Part shown: positions 35,818 through 43,238 of the stretch, piece after piece | How positions within the stretch are numbered: the first letter of the stretch is position 1 | How the letters are laid out: every line of letters begins with the position of its first letter | Assembly: GCF_030238365.1 (NCBI RefSeq) | Contig: NZ_JASSOT010000061.1 | Coordinates: 62,001-126,000 of the forward strand | Length of the DNA stretch: 64,000 nt | Source: Lelliottia wanjuensis | GTDB taxonomy: Bacteria; Pseudomonadota; Gammaproteobacteria; Enterobacterales; Enterobacteriaceae | Direction of reading: 5' to 3' | Made by a program: the position numbers and the translations under genes | Notes under the pieces: generated by a model | Told to the model about the DNA's origin: nothing | Databases searched by the model: none | What the model saw: the letters and a program-made list of their open reading frames with translations, nothing else

Positions 35818-37358
35818 CAGGCTTTCTCTCCTTTGCAGACAAATTCACGCGCCAGTAATCCGGTATTGCTGCTGCTGCTGGCCCAGATCACGCCCGCGTC
35901 CGTCAGCAACTGGCACTGCTGCGAAAGCGACGGTGTATCCAGATCCGTGCCGAGCACGTAGCCGAGGATCTCCAGCGGGCGGTTGTCCGCTTTCGCGATA
36001 GCCTGCGCCTCTTTGATGGCGTCAATCATCACCCCGACCGGGTCTTCGTGAGAGCCGAAACCGAGCACAAAATCCATCACGATCACCCCCACTTCCGGGT
36101 CGTGTGCCTCCTGCAACAGGCGGCTGATGCGGTTGGTTGGGTCGATCATCGGGTGCGGTTTGCCGTTGGTGAAACCGTCGTCGCCAAAGTCGAGGAAGGT
36201 ATGAGCCTGGCTGACGTTGAGATCGGCCAGCCGTTTGGTCGGGTCCGGCTGAATGTTGCTGTAGACGTCGTCGAATTTTTCCAGCGCCGCGAACATCGCT
36301 TCGTCGCACAAAGTGCCGCCGCAGAACAGGCCGCGAATATACTTTTGCTGCGGGGTCAGACGGGCGCGGACTTCTTCAATGAGCGGCCAGTTGAGCGGGT
36401 GCAGATCCAGCGACTCTTTTTTGATGCCGGTGAGGAGGACCGCTTTCAGGGCTGCCTCTTTGGTGCCGCGCGCGAACTGCAGGCCGTCTTCATCGGCGGG
36501 CGGCTCGTTGCGCCCGAGGAAACAGACCACGACCGGTTTGCGGCAGGCGCGGGCGCGGGCCAGCACTTTTTCAGCCACTTTTGGCGCAGGCGGTTTCGAG
36601 ATGAGGGCGATCACCTGGGTGGCGTCGTCGGCTTCCAGCATTTCAATGGCGTCGAGCATCATCAGGCCGCCGATTTTTTCGCTTAAATCGCGCCCGCCGG
36701 TGCCGATCAGCTGCGAGATCCCGCCGCCGAATTTATGAATGCGCGCGCTCAACTCCTGGCTGCCGGTGCCCGATGCGCCAACGATGCCAATCGGCCCGCG
36801 ACGGACCGCGTTGCCAAAGCACAGGGCCGCGCCGTTGATAATGGCGGTGCCGCAGTCCGGGCCCATCATCAGCAGGCCTTTCTCATGGGCCAGCTGCTTG
36901 AGTGCCAGTTCGTCGTCGAGGCTGACGTTATCGGAGAAGAGCATTACGTTGAGATCGTTCTCCAGCGCCTGGCGCGCCTCGCGGGCGGCGAACAGACCGT
37001 TGACGGAGATCACCGCCAGGTTGCTGTCGGGACGATGCGTTTTGGCGCTGGCGAGCGTGGCGAAACGGGATTCGTGCGCGCCGCCGCTCTCTTTGCGGGT
37101 AAATAACGCTTCGATGGCCGCCAGAGTTTCGTCGTCAGCGGCATCGCCTTTAATCACGATCATCAGGTCGCCGTTTTTAGCGTCCTGCAGTTCCGGCGTT
37201 AATAAGCCTAAATTTTTGAGTACGCCTTTATTCATTTCGGTCGCCATCGCCACAAACGCCTGGTCCACGCCGGGCAATTTATTGGCTTTGGTCGAGACCG
37301 ACATCAGCGAGACCGAATCAAAATAAGTGTTCTTTTTAATAACGATTTTGGTGGGCAT
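35817..37358 (-). CDS. fdrA: FdrA-like protein (acyl-CoA-synthetase-like, carbamoyltransferase subunit candidate)
   Basis: 513 residues from the ATG at 37358, which has GGGAGG upstream; the in-frame start before it has no site. FdrA features: the N terminus KIVIKKNTYFDSVSLMSVS, NKGVLKNLGLLTPELQDA, then the CoA-ligase-like half with GPDCGTAIINGAALCFGNAVRRGPIGIVGASGTGSQELSARI, GTGGRDLSE and KPVVVCFLGRNEP. Length is close to E. coli FdrA (about 550). In E. coli this protein is part of the allantoin-derived oxamate/carbamoyl branch. Here the partner gene DUF1116 follows with a one-base overlap. Upstream of the ATG, at 37392-37412, is an inverted repeat (CATCATGA/TCATGATG) that may be an operator. 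Confidence 0.88.
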   Translation of the reverse strand: MPTKIVIKKNTYFDSVSLMSVSTKANKLPGVDQAFVAMATEMNKGVLKNLGLLTPELQDAKNGDLMIVIKGDAADDETLAAIEALFTRKESGGAHESRFATLASAKTHRPDSNLAVISVNGLFAAREARQALENDLNVMLFSDNVSLDDELALKQLAHEKGLLMMGPDCGTAIINGAALCFGNAVRRGPIGIVGASGTGSQELSARIHKFGGGISQLIGTGGRDLSEKIGGLMMLDAIEMLEADDATQVIALISKPPAPKVAEKVLARARACRKPVVVCFLGRNEPPADEDGLQFARGTKEAALKAVLLTGIKKESLDLHPLNWPLIEEVRARLTPQQKYIRGLFCGGTLCDEAMFAALEKFDDVYSNIQPDPTKRLADLNVSQAHTFLDFGDDGFTNGKPHPMIDPTNRISRLLQEAHDPEVGVIVMDFVLGFGSHEDPVGVMIDAIKEAQAIAKADNRPLEILGYVLGTDLDTPSLSQQCQLLTDAGVIWASSSSNTGLLAREFVCKGEKA

Positions 37359-37391
37359 GTTTCCTCCCGAATGCGGGCAAAAGGGGGCCGT

Positions 37392-37412
37392 CATCATGAT
37401 GAAGTCATGATG
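37392..37412. promoter_or_regulatory. Perfect inverted repeat just upstream of fdrA
   Basis: CATCATGA, five bases (TGAAG), then TCATGATG: an 8-bp perfect inverted repeat 34 bases before the fdrA start codon, inside the ankyrin-fdrA gap. It has the size of a dimeric repressor operator. It could equally be an mRNA hairpin; no RNA or binding data can be read from sequence. Confidence 0.45.
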
Positions 37413-37436
37413 GTAAAGGTGAAAATTTTCAGGTCA

Positions 37437-37458
37437 GGCAAGCCCGGAAAGGCTTGCC
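37437..37458 (-). terminator. Hairpin after the ankyrin gene
   Basis: GGCAAGCC, a CGGAAA loop and GGCTTGCC form an 8-bp stem eight bases after the stop codon of the ankyrin gene, on the way to fdrA. No T run follows, so it would slow or process the transcript more than stop it. Confidence 0.5.
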
Positions 37459-37465
37459 GGATACA

Positions 37466-38071
37466 TTATGCGCCGGCGGCTAACAGCAGTTCGGCAATGG
37501 CGTGATAGCCTTTTTCGCGCGCCAGTTCGAGCGGGGTTTTACCGTATTTATCGGTCATGTGCGGATTGGCGCCGTGGTCGAGGAGTAATTTGACGATCTC
37601 CTGCTGTTTCGCCCCGCCGTCGTTGAGGACGATGGCTTCCAGCAGTGGCGTCCAGCCGACAAAGTTGGTGTGGTTGACGTTGATGTCCGTGTGGGTCAGC
37701 AGTTCGCGGACAATCTCCACGTGACCTTTTTCGCTGGCAGGCGTGATGCCGACGCCGCCGAAACGCGACAAGCGGTCGAGATCCGGTTTCGCGGGCAGAA
37801 CAATGCGCAGCAGGGTTAGATCGTTTGTCAGACAGCTAATTAAGAACGGGTTAAAACAGGTCTGATCCTGCTGGTCGATATCCGCCCCGGCGGAAATAAG
37901 GAATTCGACGCAAGAGTAATGCTTTTTCAGGCTGGCAGTAATAATGGCGGTTCTTTTCTGGCGGTTGGTGGCGTTGATATCTACCCCTTTTTCCAGACAG
38001 GCTTTCAGCGCATCCAGATTGCCCTGCTCTGCCGCCAGCAGAAATTCAGTAACGAGTTCATTTGCAGACAT
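37466..38071 (-). CDS. Ankyrin-repeat protein at the head of the carbamoyl-pathway cluster
   Basis: 201 residues made almost wholly of ankyrin repeats: GNLDALKACLEKGVDINATN, HYSCVEFLISAGADIDQQD, a diverged third unit, GHVEIVREL(L)..TDINVNHTN, WTPLLEAIVLND...QEIVKLLLDHGANPHMTD and YGKTPLELAREKGYHAIAELLLAAGA. There is no signal peptide or other domain, so the protein is cytoplasmic and probably a binding partner. The fdrA gene starts 107 bases downstream in the same direction. A role as chaperone or regulator of one of the enzymes is only a guess. RNA or interaction data would be needed to link it to the pathway. Confidence 0.88.
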   Translation of the reverse strand: MSANELVTEFLLAAEQGNLDALKACLEKGVDINATNRQKRTAIITASLKKHYSCVEFLISAGADIDQQDQTCFNPFLISCLTNDLTLLRIVLPAKPDLDRLSRFGGVGITPASEKGHVEIVRELLTHTDINVNHTNFVGWTPLLEAIVLNDGGAKQQEIVKLLLDHGANPHMTDKYGKTPLELAREKGYHAIAELLLAAGA

Positions 38072-38436
38072 ATTCAGACTCCGATGTTTTCATTTCTGAT
38101 GCCCTGAGAATAGCAACAGCCCCGCGATAAAAGAATCCGCTTAAATTTCATTCATCGTAAGCCGAGACATTATTGAATCAAAATCAACAGTCGGGTCAAA
38201 ACGTGCGTGGGTGCAATGTTTTTCTTATCTTTGACGCACTTTTCACGCGCTAAACGGCTTTCTGCTTATGGCTCGACACGCCTTGACTGGCGCGGCCTGA
38301 AACAAAATAACAGAAGTGTGATAGTGCTCAAATGAGTTGTAACCGCAGTGTTAAATATTGTTCAAAACTGATTGCCGTCACGGGCGATTACAAATAGATT
38401 CAACAATACTGCCGGGCGAATAAATAAGGGCGAGCC
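38072..38436. other. Divergent promoter region of the carbamoyl cluster and its LysR regulator
   Basis: 365 bases between the ankyrin gene (leftward) and the LysR gene (rightward). It must contain both promoters and the LysR binding site. The strongest box is a CRP-like sequence at 38317-38332. No other element is evident. Confidence 0.5.
38317..38332. promoter_or_regulatory. CRP-like binding site candidate
   Basis: TGTGATAGTGCTCAAA matches TGTGA-N6-TCACA at nine of ten positions (A in place of C in the second half). It lies about 105 bases before the LysR start and about 245 before the ankyrin gene. It would fit a catabolic operon under carbon control, but a single good match to this short consensus can arise by chance. 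Confidence 0.4.
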
Positions 38437-39366
38437 ATGAATTCTATTTTTACCGAAGAGAACCTGCTGGCCTTTACCGCGGCGGCGCGCTTCGGCAGTT
38501 TCAGCAAAGCCGCCGAGGAGCTGGGCGTGACCACGTCGGCCATCAGCTACACCATCAAACGGATGGAGACCGGGCTGGACGTGGTGCTCTTTGTGCGCAA
38601 TACGCGCAGCATCGAGCTGACGGAGTCCGGGTTTTACTTTTACCGTAAAGCCACCGATCTGCTGAATGACTTTCACGCCATCAAGCGCGGGATCGATACC
38701 ATTTCGCAGGGCATTGAGGCGCGGGTAAGGATTTGTATTAATCAGCTGCTATACACCCCGCGCCACACCGCCCGCTTATTACAGGTTTTGAAGAAACAGT
38801 TTCCGACCTGCCAGATCACCGTCACCACCGAGGTGTATAACGGCGTGTGGGATTCGATAATTAATAACCAGGCCAATATAGCGATTGGCGCGCCTGATAC
38901 CCTGCTCGACGGCGGCGGGATTGATTACACGGAAATCGGCGCGATCCGCTGGGTATTCGCCATTTCTCCCCAGCATCCGCTGGCGTTTTCCCCTGAGCCA
39001 ATCGCCGAAAGCCAGCTGCGGCTCTATCCGAACATCATGGTCGAAGACACGGCGCATACGATCAATAAAAAGGTGGGTTGGTTGTTGCACGGACAGGAGG
39101 CGATTCTGGTGCCGGACTTTAACACCAAATGTCAGTGTCAGATCCTCGGGGAAGGAATTGGTTTTTTACCGGAGCATATGGCGCGGGAGGCGGTGGAAGA
39201 AGGGTTGCTGGTGACGCGGCGGATTAATAATCCTCGCCAGGATTCCCGCATGCTGCTGGCGACGCAACATGCGGCGACCGGCCAGGTCACCCGCTGGATC
39301 AAACAGCAGTTTGGACCGCAGGGGGTACTGACCGGGATTTATAACGATTTACTGTGGCGGGATTAA
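38437..39366 (+). CDS. LysR-family regulator, divergent to the carbamoyl cluster
   Basis: 309 residues. The DNA-binding domain is NLLAFTAAARFGSFSKAAEELGVTTSAISYTIKRMETGLDVVLFVRNTRSIELTESG. The effector domain follows (ICINQLLYTPRHTARLLQVLKKQFPTCQITVTTEVYNGVWDSIINNQANIAIGAP). Position suggests control of the ankyrin-to-amidohydrolase operon with a pathway metabolite as effector. Its 3' end overlaps the convergent yqaE gene by four bases. The start ATG has GGGCGAGCC upstream. Confidence 0.9.
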   Translation: MNSIFTEENLLAFTAAARFGSFSKAAEELGVTTSAISYTIKRMETGLDVVLFVRNTRSIELTESGFYFYRKATDLLNDFHAIKRGIDTISQGIEARVRICINQLLYTPRHTARLLQVLKKQFPTCQITVTTEVYNGVWDSIINNQANIAIGAPDTLLDGGGIDYTEIGAIRWVFAISPQHPLAFSPEPIAESQLRLYPNIMVEDTAHTINKKVGWLLHGQEAILVPDFNTKCQCQILGEGIGFLPEHMAREAVEEGLLVTRRINNPRQDSRMLLATQHAATGQVTRWIKQQFGPQGVLTGIYNDLLWRD

Positions 39367-39521
39367 TCGCGGGACTGCACCCAGAAGGCGTGAATAAGCC
39401 CGGGGATGTAACCCAAAAGCGTCAGCACGATATTAATGATAAATGCCCAGCCGAAGCCTTTGCCCAGCAGCACGCCCAGCGGTGGGATAAGAATTGTAAA
39501 AACGATACGCCAGAAACCCAT
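39363..39521 (-). CDS. yqaE: YqaE, small Pmp3-family membrane protein
   Basis: 52 residues, start ATG with GGAGAAAGT upstream. Two membrane segments (WRIVFTILIPPLGVLLG and WAFIINIVLTLLGYIPGLIHAF) match the Pmp3/UPF0057 family; the protein is nearly identical to E. coli YqaE, including the C-terminal WVQSRD. Family members are stress-induced, and some stabilise membrane potential. In E. coli, yqaE lies close to stpA, so it marks the edge of the conserved backbone here. The gene overlaps the end of the LysR gene by four bases on the opposite strand. Confidence 0.93.
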   Translation of the reverse strand: MGFWRIVFTILIPPLGVLLGKGFGWAFIINIVLTLLGYIPGLIHAFWVQSRD

Positions 39522-39749
39522 ACTTTCTCCATACTCCATACAAGCTAAAAAAGATCATTGTTAAAAAAGAGTTATTAACTCTAAGCGTAGCGAGTTTAGC
39601 CTGGCCTGCCATTTTGCCCGCGCGCTTTTACGCTCCTTTACCCTCTTTACAATCACTTAGGCTGGCGATTAAGGGGTATTCGGGCATGACAACTGTACCC
39701 GGCTTCCGACGTGGGCTAAGGTAAGACATACCAAAACGAGGAGATCATT

Positions 39750-39929
39750 ATGTTTACAGTTGGAGATGTTGTGCAGCCACGTATGGGCGGCCCGAAATTG
39801 AAAATCGTTGAAGTCCATGAGGATCAGATTGTTGCCGTACAGGCAAGCAACGAGCAGGGAGAGAAGTTTACGCTGAAGGCGGCAGACGTGACGCTGTATA
39901 AAGAAGACGGCGATTTCGGCGTCTGCTGA
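39750..39929 (+). CDS. YodC-like DUF2158 protein
   Basis: 59 residues, ATG at 39750 with ACGAGGAG upstream at good spacing. The sequence FTVGDVVQPRMGGPKLKIVEV is the DUF2158/YodC pattern (a short beta-strand protein). The C terminus is GDFGVC. Its function is unknown. It stands alone between yqaE and stpA; a bidirectional hairpin separates it from stpA. E. coli K-12 has ygaV/ygaP in this interval instead, so it is an accessory insertion or a replacement. Confidence 0.8.
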   Translation: MFTVGDVVQPRMGGPKLKIVEVHEDQIVAVQASNEQGEKFTLKAADVTLYKEDGDFGVC

Positions 39930-39933
39930 AAGC

Positions 39934-39958
39934 TCAGGGCGGTGAGATACCGCCCTGA
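39934..39958. terminator. Bidirectional hairpin between the YodC-like gene and stpA
   Basis: TCAGGGCGGT, loop GAGAT, ACCGCCCTGA: a perfect 10-bp stem between two convergent genes. No long T run is present on either side, so termination would be moderate, but its position between convergent stop codons fits a shared terminator. Confidence 0.6.
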
Positions 39959-39966
39959 TGTACCAC

Positions 39967-40371
39967 TTAGATCAGGAAATCATCCAGTGATTGACCGTTA
40001 GCCAGCGCGTTCGCGATTGGCTTAGGCGTACGGCCCTGGCCGGTCCAGGTTTTTTCTTCGCCGTTGACGTCAGTAAAACGATATTTCGCTTCACGCGCCT
40101 GACGTTTTTGCGGCTGGCTGGCGCCCTTCAGAACGTCTTTGCCCAGCAAGTCTTCCGGAGAAATACCGTCTGCTTTCATCAGCTCTAACAGCGCATTAAT
40201 TTTCTGCTGCTGTTCTGCCTGCTGGCTCTGCATTTCATCTTGCTCATTACGTTTTTCTTCCGTAACGATGCGGAATTTTTCCAGCATTTCTTCAAGCACA
40301 TCAATTGAGAATTCACGCGCCATTGCGCGAAGGGTACGGATATTATTAAGATTTTGTAACATTGAAGACAT
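39967..40371 (-). CDS. stpA: StpA, H-NS paralogue (nucleoid protein and RNA chaperone)
   Basis: 134 residues. The N-terminal oligomerisation domain (MLQNLNNIRTLRAMAREFSIDVLEEMLEKFRIVTEEKR) is followed by a coiled coil, a linker (DGISPEDLLG), and the C-terminal DNA-binding domain with the TWTGQGRTPKPIANALANG AT-hook-like loop and SLDDFLI end. Identity to E. coli StpA is highest at both termini. StpA and H-NS repress AT-rich, horizontally acquired DNA, possibly including the upstream region of the adhesin here. A long AT-rich region lies upstream. Confidence 0.93.
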   Translation of the reverse strand: MSSMLQNLNNIRTLRAMAREFSIDVLEEMLEKFRIVTEEKRNEQDEMQSQQAEQQQKINALLELMKADGISPEDLLGKDVLKGASQPQKRQAREAKYRFTDVNGEEKTWTGQGRTPKPIANALANGQSLDDFLI

Positions 40372-41018
40372 ATTACTGAAGACCTTTTATGAGTTGATTC
40401 AATGAGCAATAGTTCAATATGGTAATCCACTTTACTTTGAATATCCATTAATTTCCTCCCTGACTTTTATTGAGGATATTCAAAAATATTTATTTAATTA
40501 TCGTTACCTTTATTTGCACTCCTCGCAAAATTGCATTTAGTTTATCGCCCCGTTTCTATTTCAAAACGGCGTTCGTCGTGTGATTCTTCGCCCGTCACTT
40601 CTACATTTCTGAATAATCATTCACCTGCGCGGCATAACAACACAAAAACCAATGTCAGAATAATTCACCGCAAAATGCGCTTTGGAAGCAGATTCTTCAC
40701 CACAAACTCACTTTTCATTCTGCGGGAAGGAGAGTCTGCTGAACGCCAGTTTCGTGCGGTTGAACCCTCATTGATAAAACAAACTTAACATATTGATTTT
40801 AAAAACTGTTTACAGGTGTAAAACAGAAAATGCCGAGGGTTGCAGAAAGGAACTCGGTTTAGAGCATTTTGTGGACAAAACGCCATTAAATAAAAATTAA
40901 TCACTCATTGTGACTTTCAAAGCAGAGAGATACTCTATACACGCTCAAGAAAGCAACCTAAAGCACCAATCGCTGCGGGTAAAATCTCTGTTTTGTGTTT
41001 ATCTCAAGGAGTTCGGAC
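40372..41018. other. AT-rich intergenic region between stpA and alaE
   Basis: About 650 bases separating two divergent genes, AT-rich throughout, with no convincing gene. It must hold the stpA and alaE promoters. A 85-codon frame at 40531-40788 exists but has no ribosome-binding site of note and no recognisable domain. Confidence 0.5.
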
Positions 41019-41468
41019 ATGTTCTCACCGCAGTCTCGCCTGCGCCATGCAGTTGCAGACACTTTCGCGATGGTTGTCTACTGTTCCGTAGTGAACATGC
41101 TGATCGAGATATTCCTCTCCGGAATGTCTTTTGAGCAGTCCCTTTCTTCCAGACTGGTGGCGATCCCGGTTAACATTCTTATTGCATGGCCGTACGGTTT
41201 TTACCGTGATGCGGTGATGCGCGTGGCGCGCCGTTTTAGCCCATCTGGCTGGATGAAAAACCTGGCGGACGTGCTGGCGTATGTCACCTTCCAGTCCCCG
41301 GTGTATGTGGCGATTTTGCTGACCGTTGGCGCAGACTGGCATCAGATTGCCGCTGCCGTCAGCTCGAATATTGTGGTGTCGATGTTGATGGGTGCCGTCT
41401 ACGGCTACTTCCTCGACTACTGCCGCCGTCTGTTTAAAGTCAGCCAGTATCATCAGTCTCAGGCGTAA
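41019..41468 (+). CDS. alaE: L-alanine exporter AlaE
   Basis: 149 residues from the ATG at 41019, eight bases after AAGGAG; the in-frame start eight codons earlier has no site. The sequence is nearly identical to E. coli AlaE ([65 protein letters not shown]), with four membrane segments. It exports L-alanine and prevents toxic build-up from alanine peptides. A terminator-like hairpin follows at 41475-41496. Confidence 0.95.
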   Translation: MFSPQSRLRHAVADTFAMVVYCSVVNMLIEIFLSGMSFEQSLSSRLVAIPVNILIAWPYGFYRDAVMRVARRFSPSGWMKNLADVLAYVTFQSPVYVAILLTVGADWHQIAAAVSSNIVVSMLMGAVYGYFLDYCRRLFKVSQYHQSQA

Positions 41469-41474
41469 CGTGCT

Positions 41475-41496
41475 GCGACTGGCCGCTGCCAGTCGC
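41475..41496. terminator. Hairpin between convergent alaE and ygaC
   Basis: GCGACTGGC, loop CGCT, GCCAGTCGC: a 9-bp perfect stem in the short gap between the convergent stop codons of alaE and ygaC. A weak T-rich tail (GTGTTTA) follows on the plus strand. Confidence 0.7.
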
Positions 41497-41500
41497 GTGT

Positions 41501-41845
41501 TTACTGCGGTTCGCCAAACAAACCTGTCAGAAATCTCTCCAGCGCCATGCGGGAGCTAAAACCATGCGGAATGCCGTAATGCTGGTGACGTTCTCCGGCT
41601 AAATAGAGCGGAAATTCCTGATAGTGATCGCAGGTTTTGATATCTGTGGCCGGCTCAGCAAACGACAAACTGCGGTCTTTCAGCGTGGGGTGAATAATCA
41701 GCGCAGTGCGTCCCATTCGGGCTTCACGGTTAACGTAAACATAATTATCGCCGCGGCGATATCCGTATGTTTTCTGTGTCACTGCATCCATGATGAAACC
41801 CGCTTTTTCAAGAACGCGCGCCACCTCATCGGGTCGTAAATACAT
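41501..41845 (-). CDS. ygaC: YgaC, conserved protein of unknown function
   Basis: 114 residues, highly similar to E. coli YgaC ([85 protein letters not shown]). YgaC is known as Fur-regulated in E. coli, with no defined activity (known from the family). The gene is alone and convergent with alaE. Confidence 0.93.
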   Translation of the reverse strand: MYLRPDEVARVLEKAGFIMDAVTQKTYGYRRGDNYVYVNREARMGRTALIIHPTLKDRSLSFAEPATDIKTCDHYQEFPLYLAGERHQHYGIPHGFSSRMALERFLTGLFGEPQ

Positions 41846-42005
41846 ATTTTATCCTCGTTATCTTTTCCTGCGGGCCAACCTTACAATATTCAGCATTAGC
41901 AACGCTTTCAGATAAATCCATAAAGGCTCCGATAAGTCGTGACTCGCTTCAGATATTAAAAACCTGGACTAAACTGTGTGTGAACGCAAAATTATGGAGG
42001 ATCGT

Positions 42006-42332
42006 ATGTTTAACAGACCGAACCGAAACGATATTAATGACGACGCTCAGGATATTCGTAACGATGTCAGCCAATTAGCAGACACACTGGAAAACGTTTT
42101 GAAATCCTGGGGCTCTGATGCGAAGGACGAGGCGGATGTCGCCAGGCGTAAGGCTCAGTCTCTGCTGCGTGAAACCCGCGCCCGGATGCATGGCCGCTCG
42201 CGCACCACGCAGGCCGCCTGCGATGCCATTGGCTGTGCCAATACGTTCATTCGCGAAAAACCGCTGTATGCCGTGGGGACCGTCGCCGCGGTGGGGATTT
42301 TTATCGGTGCGTTACTGACGCTGCGTAAATAG
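42006..42332 (+). CDS. ygaM: YgaM, ElaB/YqjD-family membrane-anchored ribosome-associated protein
   Basis: 108 residues from the ATG at 42006, preceded by GGAGGATCGT; an ATG ten codons upstream is less likely. The sequence closely matches E. coli YgaM (FNRPNRND, VLKSWGSDAKDEA, LRETRARMHGR). The N-terminal helical region is followed by a C-terminal membrane segment (YAVGTVAAVGIFIGALLTLRK). ElaB/YqjD/YgaM proteins bind ribosomes and attach them to the membrane in stationary phase. An intrinsic terminator follows. Confidence 0.93.
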   Translation: MFNRPNRNDINDDAQDIRNDVSQLADTLENVLKSWGSDAKDEADVARRKAQSLLRETRARMHGRSRTTQAACDAIGCANTFIREKPLYAVGTVAAVGIFIGALLTLRK

Positions 42333-42354
42333 TCCTTAAAAGGTGATTCGTTGA

Positions 42355-42386
42355 CCCTCGTTCGCTCCGGCGTTCGGGGGTTTTTA
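42355..42386 (+). terminator. Intrinsic terminator of ygaM
   Basis: CCCTCG...CGC, loop TCCG, GCG...CGGGGG: a 26-base hairpin with two T-T mismatches, followed directly by TTTTTATTTTT. It lies 22 bases after the ygaM stop codon. Confidence 0.8.
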
Positions 42387-42470
42387 TTTTTCGCTCAAAA
42401 AAACAGCGCAAACCGCGTACAGCCTGCCCCTCCTCGCTGCGTTCATCATCGAGGCTAAATCAATCGTTAA

Positions 42471-42519
42471 ATCCCATATCTTGTATGGTTGAAACTTACA
42501 TCAACTACATCTAGTATTC
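42471..42519 (+). promoter_or_regulatory. Tandem NrdR boxes upstream of nrdHIEF
   Basis: Two sequences of the NrdR-box kind (consensus near ACACTATATATAGTGT), ATCCCATATCTTGTAT at 42471-42486 and ACTACATCTAGTATTC at 42504-42519, are 33 bases apart centre to centre, three helical turns, as in other nrd promoters. They lie 73-121 bases before the nrdH start. NrdR is the usual repressor of class Ib ribonucleotide reductase operons. No clear Fur box is visible. Confidence 0.6.
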
Positions 42520-42591
42520 CTTTTGACAAGACACACACAACCTGACGCGTTCATTCGCGCCGCTCCCTTATTCTAAATGGAAATACGAATC

Positions 42592-42831
42592 ATGAGCATT
42601 ACTATTTACACTCGTAACGACTGTGTTCAGTGCCACGCCACCAAACGTGCAATGGAAAGCCGCGGCGTCGAGTTTGAGATGGTGAATGTGGACTTACAGC
42701 CTGATGCGGCAGATACCCTGCGCGCACAAGGATTTCGTCAGCTTCCGGTGGTGATCGCCGGGGAAACCAGCTGGTCAGGCTTTCGCCCGGACATGATTAA
42801 CCGCCTGCAAACTCAGGCCGCCAGCGCATGA
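42592..42831 (+). CDS. nrdH: NrdH redoxin, electron donor of class Ib ribonucleotide reductase
   Basis: 79 residues from the ATG at 42592; the start is fixed by similarity to E. coli NrdH ([25 protein letters not shown]). The redox motif CVQC is at residues 11-14. The later [11 protein letters not shown] and [13 protein letters not shown] are the family's cis-Pro loop and specificity helix. It reduces NrdE after each turnover, with thioredoxin reductase as donor. The next gene overlaps by four bases (ATGA). Confidence 0.96.
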   Translation: MSITIYTRNDCVQCHATKRAMESRGVEFEMVNVDLQPDAADTLRAQGFRQLPVVIAGETSWSGFRPDMINRLQTQAASA

Positions 42832-43238
42832 GTCTGATCGTCTACTTCTCCAGCAGCTCGGAAAACACGCTGCGCTTTATTGAGCGCGTCGGGCTGCCCG
42901 CGGTGCGTATTCCGCTTAACGAGCGCGAGCGGATTCAGGTAGACGAACCTTACATTCTGGTGGTCCCCAGCTACGGCGGCGGTGGAACGGCGGGCGCGGT
43001 GCCCCGCCAGGCGATCCGCTTTCTGAATGATCCCCATAACCGGGCACTGATTCGCGGTGTGATCGCGGCAGGCAATCGCAACTTTGGCGATGCTTTCTGT
43101 CGCGCCGGGGATGTTATCTCGCAAAAGTGCGGCGTGCCGTATCTCTATCGTTTTGAACTGATGGGGACACAGCAGGACGTAGAGAACGTGCGTAAAGGAG
43201 TGAATGAATTTTGGCAACGACAACCGCAGAACGCGTAA
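42828..43238 (+). CDS. nrdI: NrdI flavodoxin-like protein, activator of NrdF
   Basis: 136 residues. The start overlaps nrdH by four bases. FMN-binding flavodoxin features are [41 protein letters not shown], and [13 protein letters not shown]. NrdI supplies the oxidant that builds the dimanganese-tyrosyl radical cofactor of NrdF. Its 3' end overlaps nrdE by 28 bases. Confidence 0.96.
   Translation: MSLIVYFSSSSENTLRFIERVGLPAVRIPLNERERIQVDEPYILVVPSYGGGGTAGAVPRQAIRFLNDPHNRALIRGVIAAGNRNFGDAFCRAGDVISQKCGVPYLYRFELMGTQQDVENVRKGVNEFWQRQPQNA

Noticed and set aside
40531-40788. 85-codon frame between stpA and alaE
   Set aside because: No ribosome-binding site and no recognisable domain in an AT-rich spacer.
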